From positions 104,484,480 through 104,548,479 of the forward strand of contig NC_064825.1 in the NCBI RefSeq assembly GCF_024166365.1: DNA of 64,000 nucleotides, read 5' to 3'. How positions within the stretch are numbered: position 1 is the first letter of the stretch; each line of letters opens with the position of its first letter. Both the position numbers and the translations under genes were made by a program. A model generated the notes under the pieces. It was not told the origin of the DNA. It saw nothing but the letters and a program-made list of their open reading frames with translations, and searched no databases. Shown in pieces: positions 51,978 to 62,778 of this stretch. This stretch comes from Elephas maximus indicus. Its lineage: Eukaryota; Chordata; Mammalia; Proboscidea; Elephantidae.

Positions 51978-52032
51978 TAGGTAGGTAGGTAGGTAGGTAG
52001 GTAGGTAGGTAGGTAGGTAGGTAGGTAGGTAG
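51978..52032 (+). repeat. (TAGG)n microsatellite
   Basis: About 13-14 perfect TAGG units at the 3' end of the SINE-type tail. Confidence 0.95.
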
Positions 52033-53439
52033 ATACTATTATGATCACTCTATTGGCATTTATTGCCTCATTCGTAAATGAGGAAGTACAGTCTTCATGA
52101 AATCTTCCAGCCACTAAAAATCAATCTATATTAATCAAGTACTTTACTAAATAGATTATTAATTAATCAAAATTATCAATTAATATTTTGGTCATTATTT
52201 TTTCTGCTTATTGCTTTTAATATTCAATCATTTGATAGTTTTCAAATATACAGAGCTTTTTAGCGTTGCTCTTCTATTTGAAGTAGAGTAAAAAGCCTTC
52301 CACAGTTTCCCTTATCCACTTGTCCCAGCAACAAACAGCCCCAAGTTAGGAGCCAGAATTTCAAGATAGCATTCCCATGGTCAGTTTTCCATTAGAACAG
52401 TTCTCTTTACTTTGACTTGTAAACTAATAAAAATTCCAAACTGTGACCAAAATTAGAACCTAAAAATTATAAAATACACTTAAAAATCAGTTATATTTTC
52501 TGTGTGTTCATGGTAAAATATTGTTTTAAGAGTAGATTCTACAGATATTCAAAGAGACAGCTTTAAATGGATTCAGGTATGCCAAAAAAGAAAGGAAAGA
52601 TGAGAAGAGGAGAGAAGAAAAGGAAAGGGAATGGAAGGGAAAGAAAGGGAAGGAACTCATGTACGTGTTATCTGTCAATTCCAATCAATATTTGAAGGAA
52701 TGTTCTTGAGTTTCTGAACTCATGACAGCATACAGGAAAAACACCAATTCTCTATCAAAATAATAAACACATCTCTTTGAAAAAAATAACAGTGGAATAA
52801 TCTTCATGCTTGATATCTAGAGTTGAAATTATATTTAAAATAAATATATCAAAAAACTGTTTAGTCATAATGAGAATGAGAACTATGTTACAAAACTGCA
52901 GGAAAATGTGAGAGGCAGCTGAGCATTTTGCTCTTGCTTTCCTTGCTTCAGTACAGCAGTGAGCAGCGAGGGCCAGTTCTCTAAGTGCATGGGGTCTAGG
53001 GACTCCTGGAGAAGCTGCGCTGAAAGCATTAGGAGCAGCATTTAAAGGCACTTGAGGAAGCTGAGTGCAAGCCCACCGGTATTCCCTATGGTAGGTCTTG
53101 GACAAGACTAGGAAAAATAAGCTCTGTTTGTTGTTATTTAACTTCTTTATTCTCTTAGTTTTAAATGTGCTTTTTTAAAATTCTTTTAAATTGCACCAAA
53201 TATGTAATTTCAAATAATCACCATAGGTTTTAAGACAAATGGCCAAGAAATAAAAAAAAAAAAAAAACCTTATTTCATTCTGTGCAGGGAATAAACCCTA
53301 AAGCACTCATTGAATTTATTGTCTTTTCCTGTTTACATTCAAGGCCGATAACTTATTTTTACTGTAGATATTCTGCTTTTCTAATGCAAATAAGATCAAA
53401 ACCTTAAATGCACTTTTTTTTTTTTTTTTAATCATAGAC
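52033..53439. other. Intergenic DNA with a purine-rich stretch and a GC-richer patch
   Basis: Purine-rich at 52588-52655 (GGAAAG/GAGAAG units). A GC-richer patch at about 52915-53100 holds part of a 116-codon open frame on the minus strand with no motif I recognise. Confidence 0.45.
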
Positions 53440-53815
53440 ATCCTGGTGGGTGTAAGGGTAGACATTCGTGATTGAGTAGTAGAATTCTCACCTTCCATGT
53501 GGGAGATACTGGTTTGATTTCTGGCCAACGTACCTATGCAGAGCCACCGCTCATTTCTCAGTGGAGGCTTGTATATTGCTATGATACTGAACAGATGTCA
53601 GGGAATCATTCAGCTTAATATGGACTAGGAAGAAAGGCCTGGTGATCTACTTCTGAAAATCAGCCAGTGGAGCCCTGTGGGTTGCAAAGATACAGTCTGT
53701 CAGCCCTCATGGGGATGGCACAGGACCAGGCAGCGTTCCATCCAGTGTGTGTGGGGGCTCACTGGGCAGCAGCTCACTACAACAAATTGAATGATATATG
53801 TCACAGCACAATAAC
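53440..53815 (+). mobile_element. tRNA-Gly-derived SINE with an AfroSINE/RTE-like 3' part
   Basis: 53463-53532 reads as a decayed tRNA-Gly: GTAGTAGAATTCTCACCTTC (D-loop to anticodon arm), CATGTGGGAGATAC, GGTTTGATTTC (B box) and GGCCAACG (acceptor). The body continues with GAAAGGCCTGGTGATCTAC and GAAAATCAGCCAGTGGAG, then CATGGGGATGGCACAGGAC. It ends near GGCAGCAGCTCACTACAACAA. This is a different promoter head from the other SINEs here. Confidence 0.75.
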
Positions 53816-54044
53816 ACCTATTTTAGGAAAAATATGCATATTTAAGGTGGAAGGAAATTATTTTTCTCAATCCTGAGGGTTAATATAAATTTTTTTTTTT
53901 TTTAAATCTGGATCTAGAAGATCCCTATTCTGAGAGGTATCAACTCAATAGAGAAAATTGTTAAGATTTTAGAAAAAGAATATTGAAACTCAGTGGGAAC
54001 ACATTGAGCTTAGCAAACATGACATGACTAGGTAAATGTTTTGA

Positions 54045-57000
54045 TTGCTGTTGTTATTTGTTATTTGTTGTTAGGTGCCTTCAAGTCAGATCTGACTCAT
54101 AGAGATCCCATGTACGGCAGAACAAAACACTGCCCGCTCCTGCACCATCCTCACAATCTTGTTAGGTTTAAGCCCATTGTTGTACCATGGTGTCAATCAT
54201 CTTGTTGAGGGGCGTCCTCTTTTTCTCTGACCCTCTACTCTACCAAACATGATGTACTTCTCCAGGGACTGGTCCCTCCTGATAACATATCCAAAGTATG
54301 TGAGATGAAGTCTCTTCATCCTTCCTTTCAAAGGAGCATTCTGGGTGTGCTGCTTCCAAGATGATGTTTTCATTCTCCTGGCCATCCATGGCATATTTAA
54401 TATTTTGACCAACTCCACAATTGAAAGGCATCAAGTCTTCTTCAGTCTTTTTCATCGTCCAGCTTTCTCCTGCATTAGAGGCAATTGAAAACAATATGGT
54501 TTAATCAGGCATACCTTAGTCCTTAAAGTGACAGCTTTGCTTTTTAACTCTTTAAAGTGTTTTTTTGCAGTAGATTTGCACAATGCAATCTGTCTTTTGA
54601 TTTCTTGACTGCTGCTTCCATGGGTGTTCTTTGTGTATGCAAGTAAAACAAAATTCTTGACGACTTCAATCTTTTCTCCATTTATCATTATATTGCTTTT
54701 TGGTCCAGTTGTGAGGATTTTCATTTTCCTGATGTCAATGTGTAATTCATACTGAAGGCTATAGTCTTTGATCTTCATCAGTTTTTTTTTTTTTAATAAG
54801 TGCTTCAAGTCCTCTTCACTTTCAGCAAGCAAGGTTGTGTCACCTGCATAACTAATGAGCAGGTTGTTAATGAGTCTTTCTCTATACCTGATGCCCTGTT
54901 CTTCTTCACATAGCCCAGTTTCTAGGATAATTTGCTCAGCATTCAGATTGAATAAGGATGGTTAAATGATACAGTCCTGACCGTACATTTCTCCTGACTT
55001 CAAACCATGCAGTATTCCTTTTTTCTGTTCCAACAACTGCCTCTTGCTCGATGTACAATTTCCCCATGAACACAATTAAGTGTTCTGGAATTCCCATTCT
55101 TTGTAATATTATCCATAATTGGCTATGATCCACAGAATCGGATGCCTTTGCATAGTTAATAAAACACAGGTAAACCTCTTTCCGGTATTCTCTGCTTTTA
55201 CCCAGGATCCCTTCGACATAAGCAATGATATTACTCGTTCCATGTCCTCTTCTGAATTTGGCTTGAATTTCTGGCAGTTCCACGTCCGTGTACTGCTGCA
55301 ACTGCTTTTGAATGATCCTCAGCAAAATTTAACTTGCGTGGTTTTTTGGGTGAGTCACTCAGTGGTTAAGAGCTAAGGCTGTTAACTGAAGGTCAGCAGC
55401 TTGAATCCTTCAGCCGCTCCTTGGAAACCCCATGGGGCAGTTCTCACTTGTCCTATTGGGTCCCTATGTGTCAGATTTAGCTTGAAAGCAATGGGTTTTG
55501 CTAATATTAATTATATTGTTCCATAATTTCTGCAATCATTTGCATCACCTTTCTTTGGAATAGGCATAAATATGGATTTCTTTCAGTCTCTTTACCAAGT
55601 AGCTCTCTTCCGATTTCCTTGGCATAGATGAGTGGGCACTCCCAGTGCTGCATCCATTTGTTGAGCATCTCAATTGGTACTCCTTCATTCCTGGTGCTTT
55701 GTTTTTCCACAATGTTTTCAGTGTAGCTTTAACTTTTTCCTTCAGTACTATTGGTTCTTGATCATATGCTACCTCATGAAATGTTTGAAAGTCGACCAAC
55801 TCTTTTCAGTACAGGGACTCTGTGTATTCTTCCATCTCATCTTGATGATTCTTGTGTTGTTCAGTATTTTGCCCATAGAATCCTTCAATATTGCAACTCA
55901 AGAATTGAATTTTTTCTTCAGATCTTTCAGCTTGAGAAATGCAGAGCATGTTCTTCCCTTTTGGTTTTCTAACTCCAGGTCTTTGCACATGTCTTCATGA
56001 TATTTTACTCTGTCTTCTCCTTCTCTCCTTTGAAATCTTCTTTTCAACTTTTTTACTTCATCATTTCCCCTGTTCTCTTTAACCACATTCAAAAACAAGT
56101 TTCAGAGTCTCTTCTGACATCCATTTTGGTCTTTTCTTTTTTTCCTGTCTTTTTAAGGGTCTCTTGATTTCTTCATGTATGATTTTCTTATATCATGCTA
56201 CAACTCATCTGGTCTTTGGTCATTAGTGTTCAATGCCTCAAATCTATTCTAAAGATACTCTCTAAATTCGAGTGGAATATACTCAAGGTCTTACATTGGT
56301 TCTTTTGAAATTGTTCTAAATTTCTTCAGCTTCAGCTTAAACTTATAGTATGAGCACTTGACGGTCTGTTCCAAAGCCAACCCTTGGCGTTGGTCTGACT
56401 GGTGATATTGAGCTTTTCCATTGTCTGTTTCCACAGATGTAGTCAATTTGATTACTGCAAGGTCCACGTGTATAGTTGCTCCTTATGTTGATGAAAAAAA
56501 TGCATTTGCAGTGAAGAAGTCATTGGTCTTGCAAAATTCTATCATATGATCTCCGGCATCGTTTCTGTCACCAAGGCCATTTTTTCCAACTACCGATCCT
56601 TCTCCTTTGTTTCCAACTTTCCCATTATAATTGCCAGTAATTATCAATGCATCCTTATTGCATGTTAGATCAATTTCAGACTGCAGATCTTGGTAAAAAT
56701 CTTCAATTTCTTCATTTTAGACATTATTGGTAGGTGCATAAATTCGAATAATAGTTATATTAACTGGTCTCCCTTGTGTGTATATGGATCTTATTCTATT
56801 ACTGACAACATCGTACTTCAGGATGTATCTTGAAGTGTTCTTTTTGATGATGAATGCAACGCCATTCCTCTTCAATTTGTCGTTCTGGCATAGTAGGCCA
56901 TAGGATTGTCTGTGTCAAAATGGCCAATATCAGTCCATTTCAGCTCACTAATGACTAGGATCCACGTTTAAGTTCTCCATTCATACTTCGTACATTTCAT

Positions 57001-57405
57001 GTTCCTATTATTAGTGGATGATTGCAGCTGTTTCTTCTCATTGTGAGTTGTGCCACATAAGCAAATGAAGGTCCTGGAAGTCTGAGTTCCTCCAGGTTAT
57101 TAAGGTGTACTCTCCTTTAAGGTATCAGCTCTTCCCCAGCCATATTTTGAGTGGATTCAAGCCTGAGAGCTAATTTTCTGGCACAATATCAGACAACGTT
57201 CTGCTGCTATTCATAAGGTTTCATTGGCTATTCTTTTTTTCAGAAGTAGGCTGCCAGGACCTTTTAAGTTTGCCTTTATCCACAACCTTAGCTGAAACCT
57301 GTCCACCAAGCATGACCCTAGTCGTATTTGAATACCTGTGGCATAGCTTCCAGCCTCACAGCAACAAGAAAGCTACATTACCACAAACTGACAGACATGT
57401 GGGGA
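54045..57405 (-). mobile_element. Nearly full-length RTE LINE
   Basis: The 3' end is at about 54045 (plus-strand image TTGTTGTTAGGTGCC) and the 5' region reaches about 57405. Minus-strand coding traces in order: endonuclease at about 57000-56300 (VRSMNGEL-like start, RNGVAFIIKKNTS, IIRIYAPTNNV, then GNYNGKVGNKGEG, the RTE form of GDWNAKVG), a linker with EDRVKYHEDMCKDLELENQ, RT at 55800-54936 (KATLKTLWKNKAPG, EIQAKFRRGHGTSN, CFINYAKASDSVDH) and the C-terminus with LAESEEDLKHLL and KILTTGPKSN. Motif A has CFINYAKA where a functional copy has FIDYAKAFD. Many frameshifts, an AfroSINE (55340-55505) and a T-run near 54784 disable it. About 3.2 kb without the SINE, the usual RTE length. Confidence 0.88.
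55340..55505 (+). mobile_element. AfroSINE inserted in the RTE
   Basis: GTGAGTCACTCAGTGGTTAAG, CTGTTAACTGAAGGTCAGC, CCTTGGAAACCCCATGGGG and TATGTGTCAGATTTAGCTTG in AfroSINE order. It splits the RTE between QKNLT- and EQYN-coding parts. Confidence 0.92.
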
Positions 57406-58145
57406 ATTTTTTTTTATTAACTAATGAAATATTTTTAGAATGTTTGGCTGTTAAGAGTCAATGTTAAACAAACATTCTGGTTTGTCACATTTTGGGTTCC
57501 ATTACCCTTTTCCTCCTCCCTTCTCATCACAGTGGTTTGTACCAGGGACAGATGCTGACCTAGGGCAGATACTCCATAAAATGACCAATGACTTAAATTT
57601 AGCCTACTCTACTCAATTATAAGAGCAAACTTATTCAAATTCCCTCTCTGGAATTCTGACTAGGTAACCTGACAAGTTGGAGGGAGGAGGGGAAAGCTTG
57701 TAGAATGCATAGAAGGAGATCCTTTGTCTTGAAAACCAAAGGCACATACAAGCAGATATTTTGAGAAAACAGAGAACATAAAGACAGTAGAGAGTAAAAA
57801 AGTAAGATAAAAGAAAAGAGGGAAATCATGCAAAAACTCAGAGAACATAAAAGAGGACACACTAGTACTCCCAGCATCCTGAGGTACTTTCTAGCTTCCC
57901 CCAAGTACATGAGGGTCTTATGATTAAAATCATTTTACAAAGTATAATGATCAGCATATTATTTTTAATCACTAAATAGGTCTGACTGAAACTCAGTACC
58001 TGATTCATTATCTCCAAAATACCAACTGTAATCTTATCATGACATGCAAGAAGTAAAACAACTAATTGCTTCCACTATTTCATGGTGAGGAGCACATAGG
58101 AGATGAACACTTACTAGTAAATGTGTAGAGAACTATATAATAAGT
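57406..58145. other. Intergenic DNA, nothing identified
   Basis: No gene or repeat that I can name. Open frames near 57635-57910 (-) are Ser/Phe/Leu-rich and unsupported. Confidence 0.5.
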
Positions 58146-58306
58146 TATTGTTGTTGTTAGGTGCCATCGAATCAGTTCATATTCATAGTGACCCTATGTA
58201 CAACAGAAGGAAACACTGCCCAGTCCTGCGACATCGTCACAATTGATGTTATGTTTGAACCCATTATTGTAGCCATTGTGTCAATCCATCTCTTTGAGGG
58301 TGGCCT
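58146..58306 (-). mobile_element. RTE 3'-end fragment
   Basis: TTGTTGTTGTTAGGTGCCATC, CACTGCCCAGTCCTGCGAC and CCATTATTGTAGCCATTG match the 3' ends at 39594 and 54045. It is a 5'-truncated copy of about 160 bases, inserted in or next to the LTR fossil that follows. Confidence 0.88.
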
Positions 58307-58492
58307 CTAGATTCTGGAAAAGCCTAGAGCCTCCAAAAGAAATGCAACCACACTTACACCTTGATTTTAGTCCATTGAGACCTATGTCATATTTTCAACC
58401 TAGGGAACTTAAGATAGTAAATTTGGGGTGTTTTAAGCACTACGTTTGTGGCAATTTGTTACAGCAGCAGTAGAAAAACAATACAATACCTT
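58307..58492 (+). mobile_element. MaLR (MLT1-type) LTR fossil, 3' part
   Basis: CACCTTGATTTTAGTCCATTG, then GTTTTAAGCACTACGTTTGTG and GGCAATTTGTTACAGCAGCA: the 3' end of an MLT1-type LTR. An old placental element; the 5' part is missing. Confidence 0.7.
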
Positions 58493-59923
58493 AAGGCATA
58501 TACTTTAAAAAGTCAGCTCCAGATGTCCTTGCCAAAACATCAGATTGCAAATCATTGGTGAGTGCCTTCATGTTAAAAATTTTCAACCTCCAGACTTATA
58601 TTCTGTCCTCCTATGCTAACACCTTAAAGATTAACTGCCATAGTAAAGTGTTTCCCCGTTTCTCTTCATACATATTAGCTAGGTACTGTAATTACCTCAT
58701 GTATATCATTTCTAAAAGAGTGAGGGTTGTATTTCACTGCTTTACCTTTCCTGAGACTTGCTCCTGGTTAGTGTTTTAGAAGTAACAAGGGATATAGGAG
58801 GAGGTTTTGGAAAAGAACAATTATTATTGCACAACAAGTGGATCAGGTGATGTAATCACATAGAATCAAGTCACGGAAGACTTTTGTTCCCTCGCATGGG
58901 GGAACCAGCTCAGAGGATCCAGATAATTTGGGGGTTCAGGTTTGTCACCCTTCTGCACAAACATTTCCCTGTTTTAGTTCTGAGAGTCCCGTTATTTTTC
59001 TATCAGGACACTGGTTTCAACAAAGGAAGTATGTTGAGGCTGAACCTTCAGTCTTCTTTGCAGTTCTGCCATTTTTATTATAAAATTCTGACTCTGATCT
59101 AGAGCACAATTTCTTTCTGCAGGAGACTTGGTCACAGTGGTAGCAGGGGCTCTATATTGAGTACATGTCCAGGAGATAGATTAGATGGTGTGTTTCTGGG
59201 TAGACAACTACACTGGATACACACTCCTTTTTTCTCTTTTCCTTTTCTTGAAATAGAAGAAGACATCACCAAAACTCTTCCAACTGGAAACTGCTACTAT
59301 GAAAAACTTTCAATAGGAGAATCAAACTGTAGCTTCTCTAATCAATGATAAACTACATGGGATAGATTTCACCTTGAAATTCATAGGCTCTAAAAAAAAA
59401 AAAAAAGTGATGTATATATGTCACTATAGTTCCTCTTGGAATCTACAGCTTTCCATGTCCACACAGAAAAATAGATGTTCATTTTATCAAGCCAGAGAAA
59501 TGCTAAAGTTGGTACAATAAAATTGATACAAATTTGAAAACTTTAATATAATTTAGTACAAAAGTAGAATTTAGAAGTCTCAAGTGAACAAAAATATTCG
59601 TGTCAAATTTTCTGTACAGATAAAAAGACAAAAGGAAATGAAATTGAAATTGGATTTAAATGATCATGTAAATAGAGACTATGCTGTCAGATGGGTAGTG
59701 ACAAAAGTTGGTACTATCCCCATTGCAGAAACATACATTTCATATAAACATTCGGGCCTCTCTACTCAGTTTATTCTCTTCTCTGATTTGTATTGAGAAC
59801 TCACTAAAATTTTCTATCTGTGATGCACGTATTTCTGTTTCAAAGCCCCAAATTCCTTCTCTGGATTATCACATTCAGTTTTGAAAACAAAAGCTACCAG
59901 TTTGGGAATTTAAGAATACAGAG
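58493..59923. other. Intergenic DNA, nothing identified
   Basis: Open frames up to 74 codons have no recognisable motif. Contains a short A-run near 59391. Confidence 0.5.
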
Positions 59924-59937
59924 CCTAACTGTAATCA

Positions 59938-60110
59938 CAATAAAAACAGCAAACAAATCCATTGTCGTTGAGGTGATTCCAACTCATGGCAACTCCCATA
60001 TGGTTTTTTGGGTGTAATATTTACAGAAGTGGAATCACCAGGCCCTGTACTCTGTAGCAATGCTTGCTGGGGTCCAACCGCCAACCTTTATTTAATAGTC
60101 CAGCAACACC
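59938..60110 (-). mobile_element. Old AfroSINE-type relic
   Basis: Counterpart of 47315-47545 and better preserved: CATTGTCGTTGAGGTGATTC, CAACTCATGGCAACTCCCA, GTGGAATCACCAGGCCC. Confidence 0.7.
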
Positions 60111-60409
60111 ACAAATCAACATGAAGAACACAGAAAACACCAGATCAAAATTACAAGTGGTTATAGGTATCCAATGGAGGCAGAGACACCATTCTGAAAA
60201 ATCTAAGGTAATGGGCCTTACACACCTGTTTGTACCTGGTGTGGTCTCTCCCTCAACATGAAATTGAGTCAACACTAACCACTGTATGTGTTCATATTGC
60301 CTATTTTCCTAAAGACAGGAAGGCATTAAATCCAAAATAAGAATATGCTATTTCCCGTTGAATTCCTCTAGGCTGATTCAAGATATTAGGAAGCATTTGT
60401 AACTTTCAT

Positions 60410-61342
60410 TCATCTTTGATCATCTGAGATCAGTTTCTTGCTCCATAGCTTCCTCATGGCATTTTTAACCTCAGCATTTCTCAGTGTATAAATCAGAGGG
60501 TTAACCAAAGGTGTTCCAATTGTATAAAACACAGCTATCATCTTATCCATGGGGAAGGTGGTTGCTGGGCGTGTATATATAAATATACAAGGACCAAAGA
60601 ACAAGATGACTACGATGATATGGGAAATGCACGTGGAAAGGGCTTTTTTCCTCCCTTCAGCACTGTGGTTTCTCAGAGAATGCAAGATTATAACATAGGA
60701 GAACATCAGCATTACAAAACTCACTGTGCAAATGGCCCCACTATTGGACACCAGTAGTAGGTTGATCACATAGGTGTCTGCACAGGCAAGTTTCAACAAG
60801 GGTTGCAAGTCACAGAAATAGTGATCAATCACATTGGGACCACAGAAAGGTAAACTCAAGGTCAGAAAAATCTGAACTAAAGAATGCACACAGGCCCCTA
60901 CCCAGGCTATAGCTACCAACACACTGCAGACTTGCCGGCTCATGAGGCTTATGTAATGCAGGGGTTTACAGATGGCCACATAGCGGTCAACGGCCATGAG
61001 GATAAGGACGAAGATCTCCAGGCAGCCAAAGAAATGGAATGAAAAGACTTGGATCATGCACTCACTAAAAGAGATAGTATTATTCTTCAGAAGGGCATCC
61101 ACAATCATTCTAGGGGCTATGGAGGTAGAGAAGCAGGTATCAGATAAGGATAAGTAGAAAAGGAAGAAGTACATTGGACTCTCAAGTGCCCGGCTGGTCT
61201 TGATGGTGATGATAATCAACAAATTACCCAACAACGTTCCTAAATAGAAAAGGAAGAAAAAGGCAAATGCTATTTTCTTTTTAACAAGATCTTGTGTCAA
61301 CCCAAGCAGAATGAACTCAGTCACAGTATTGTTCAGCCGCAT
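60410..61342 (-). CDS. OR4C16: Odorant receptor 4C16 (intact)
   Basis: A 310-residue single-exon odorant receptor, length typical for the family. It is a membrane GPCR of olfactory neurons that couples to G-olf; ligand unknown. Seen: NNTVTE near the N-terminus (glycosylation site N5-T-V is not a sequon but N4-N5-T6 is), GN at 39-40, PMYFFL at 56-61, Cys95/Cys177, MAVDRYVAIC at 116-125, SY at 215-216, KALSTC at 233-238, and NPLIYTLRN at 281-289. It matches what I recall of human OR4C16 nearly throughout: [36 protein letters not shown] and SKKLI plus DD near the C-terminus. Val in place of Tyr in MAVDRY is shared with that group. The start is the ATG giving the family-typical N-terminus. A copy at 47820-48821 is a pseudogene. 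Confidence 0.95.
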   Translation of the reverse strand: MRLNNTVTEFILLGLTQDLVKKKIAFAFFFLFYLGTLLGNLLIIITIKTSRALESPMYFFLFYLSLSDTCFSTSIAPRMIVDALLKNNTISFSECMIQVFSFHFFGCLEIFVLILMAVDRYVAICKPLHYISLMSRQVCSVLVAIAWVGACVHSLVQIFLTLSLPFCGPNVIDHYFCDLQPLLKLACADTYVINLLLVSNSGAICTVSFVMLMFSYVIILHSLRNHSAEGRKKALSTCISHIIVVILFFGPCIFIYTRPATTFPMDKMIAVFYTIGTPLVNPLIYTLRNAEVKNAMRKLWSKKLISDDQR

Positions 61343-61383
61343 GATTTCCTGAATGAGGAGAAGGTACAGGTGTGAAATGGTTC

Positions 61384-61397
61384 ATCTGAAAAAAACA
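61384..61397 (-). promoter_or_regulatory. Candidate 3' splice acceptor upstream of OR4C16
   Basis: On the minus strand TTTGTTTTTTTCAG lies about 43 bases before the start codon, a strong pyrimidine tract plus AG (AG at 61387-61386). OR genes usually splice a 5' non-coding exon to a site just before the coding exon. The same motif stands at 48865-48880 in the pseudogene copy. Not proven without transcript data. Confidence 0.5.
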
Positions 61398-61952
61398 AAT
61401 GATACAGGAATTAATGTACGGTGTTATGCAACAGTGTGAAATATTTTAAGCAATTTAATTTGTGGTGCTATGCAATGTTACAGATACTTTGAGCAAAACT
61501 ATCCCTCATCAGGGACATTCTAGCTCTTTTTTCTTAATGAGTCACTTCACCTCTTTGTCTCTCAATTTATAATGACCTCTTCATAGGACAATTTTAAATC
61601 TCAAATAAGCTTATAAAAGATACTTTCTTAAATCACTCTTTAAATGAAACTGCTTGTTAGCTTTAATACGTTTCTGCTCTTATTAATTTGTTTTACTTGA
61701 GGGATACAAAACCAGGATATATGGTTCCAACTTGTTTACTTATTTTATTTTTTTTTATTCGATAGACCCTGGGGCCCATGGATTGGATTGTTTCTCACCC
61801 AGCATTTAGGATATATCTGTCTTCTCTTTTGAGTTTAATATTATGTACATAAAGTCACACACTATTCCCATTCTTATAATGTCTTATTTATACATAGATG
61901 TAGGCATTCCATATTATATAATGTATATTACTTATAAATATGCAATAAGCCA

Positions 61953-62160
61953 AAAAAAAATTGTTGCCATCAACTCAATTCCATCTCATGGAGACCCCAT
62001 GTGTCACAGAGTAGAACTACTCTAGCGTTTTCTTGGCTATAATTTTTACATAAACAGATCACCAGGCCTTTCTTCCATGGTGGTGCTGGGTGGGTTTGAA
62101 CTACCAACCTCTATGTTCATAGTAAAGTGCAAACTGTTTGCTCCTCTCAGGGACCAAAAA
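61953..62160 (-). mobile_element. AfroSINE-type element, minus orientation
   Basis: Counterpart of 49455-49665: CAACTCAATTCCATCTCATGG, CTACTCTAGCGTTTTCTTGG, GGTGGGTTTGAACTACCAAC, GTGCAAACTGTTTGCTCC. Confidence 0.85.
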
Positions 62161-62293
62161 ATATATATGGCCCAGCTATTTACTGAACACTCTCTCCCAG
62201 ATATCCCAGCTTGAAAAAATGAGTAAGAAACATTCATTTACCCCATTGTATTCAAGTTGCTTCTGACTCATAGTAGTCCTATAACACTTATTA

Positions 62294-62460
62294 AACCAAA
62301 ACCAAACCTATTGCCATTGATTCGATTCCTACTCTTAGCGACCCTTTAGAATAGAGTAGAACAGCCCCTGTAGGGTTTCCAAGGAGTGGCTGGCGGATTC
62401 AAACTTCTGACCTTTGGGTTAGCAGCTGAGCTCTTAACCACTGTGCCACCAGTGCTCCAT
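62294..62460 (-). mobile_element. AfroSINE, minus orientation, only in copy B
   Basis: AACCAAAACCAAACCTATTGCC, GATTCGATTCCTACTCTTAG, GGGTTTCCAAGGAGTGGCTG, GACCTTTGGGTTAGCAGC and CTTAACCACTGTGCCACC: a well-kept AfroSINE. The matching place in copy A (about 49795) has no insertion. Confidence 0.95.
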
Positions 62461-62778
62461 TAGCTTCTAACTAATCTATTTTTACCTTTGAACACCTTAG
62501 TGATATTTGGTACTTGACATTTGCTAATAAGCACAAATGAAAGTTCTTTGACAATTGGTAATATCTCATATATTCCCATTTCTATTTTTCTTCCTCCAAT
62601 CTCTGAAAAGCTGAAAAGCACCTCTTAGAGCACTTAAAGCCCCTGAGCTTACATTTCCAAATTAAAAGAGGTGTGATGATTGCTTAATAGTTCATGCTTC
62701 TGGTTTTTAGCTTAAGCATTTTAGATCTGGGGCAGTAGGAGTGGGGGTTGTTACCAGACACACCAGGCAGTTTGTTGC

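Larger units (their letters stand above)
59924..62778. repeat. Duplicated OR4C16 unit, copy B (partner at 47304-50344)
   Basis: Collinear with copy A, offset about 12.6 kb, same orientation. It holds the intact OR. The border on the right is near CACACCAGGCAG at about 62770. Confidence 0.88.

Noticed and set aside
51929-52114. Minus-strand frame with TYLP repeats
   Set aside because: It is the translation of the TAGG microsatellite, not a repeat protein.
53463-53532. Possible functional tRNA-Gly gene
   Set aside because: The arms are mismatched, the B box is decayed (GGTTTGATTTC) and the sequence continues into a SINE body, so it is a SINE head and not a tRNA gene.
55674-56000. 108-codon plus-strand open frame
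   Set aside because: Antisense shadow of the RTE RT/linker region at 54-57 kb.
57635-57910. 91-codon minus-strand frame that looks like a membrane segment
   Set aside because: Low-complexity Ser/Phe/Leu composition in AT-rich DNA, with no homology that I recognise and no conserved duplicate to support it.
58884-59102. 72-codon plus-strand frame starting MFPRMGEPAQR
   Set aside because: Short, no domain, no duplicate and no splice context that I can support.
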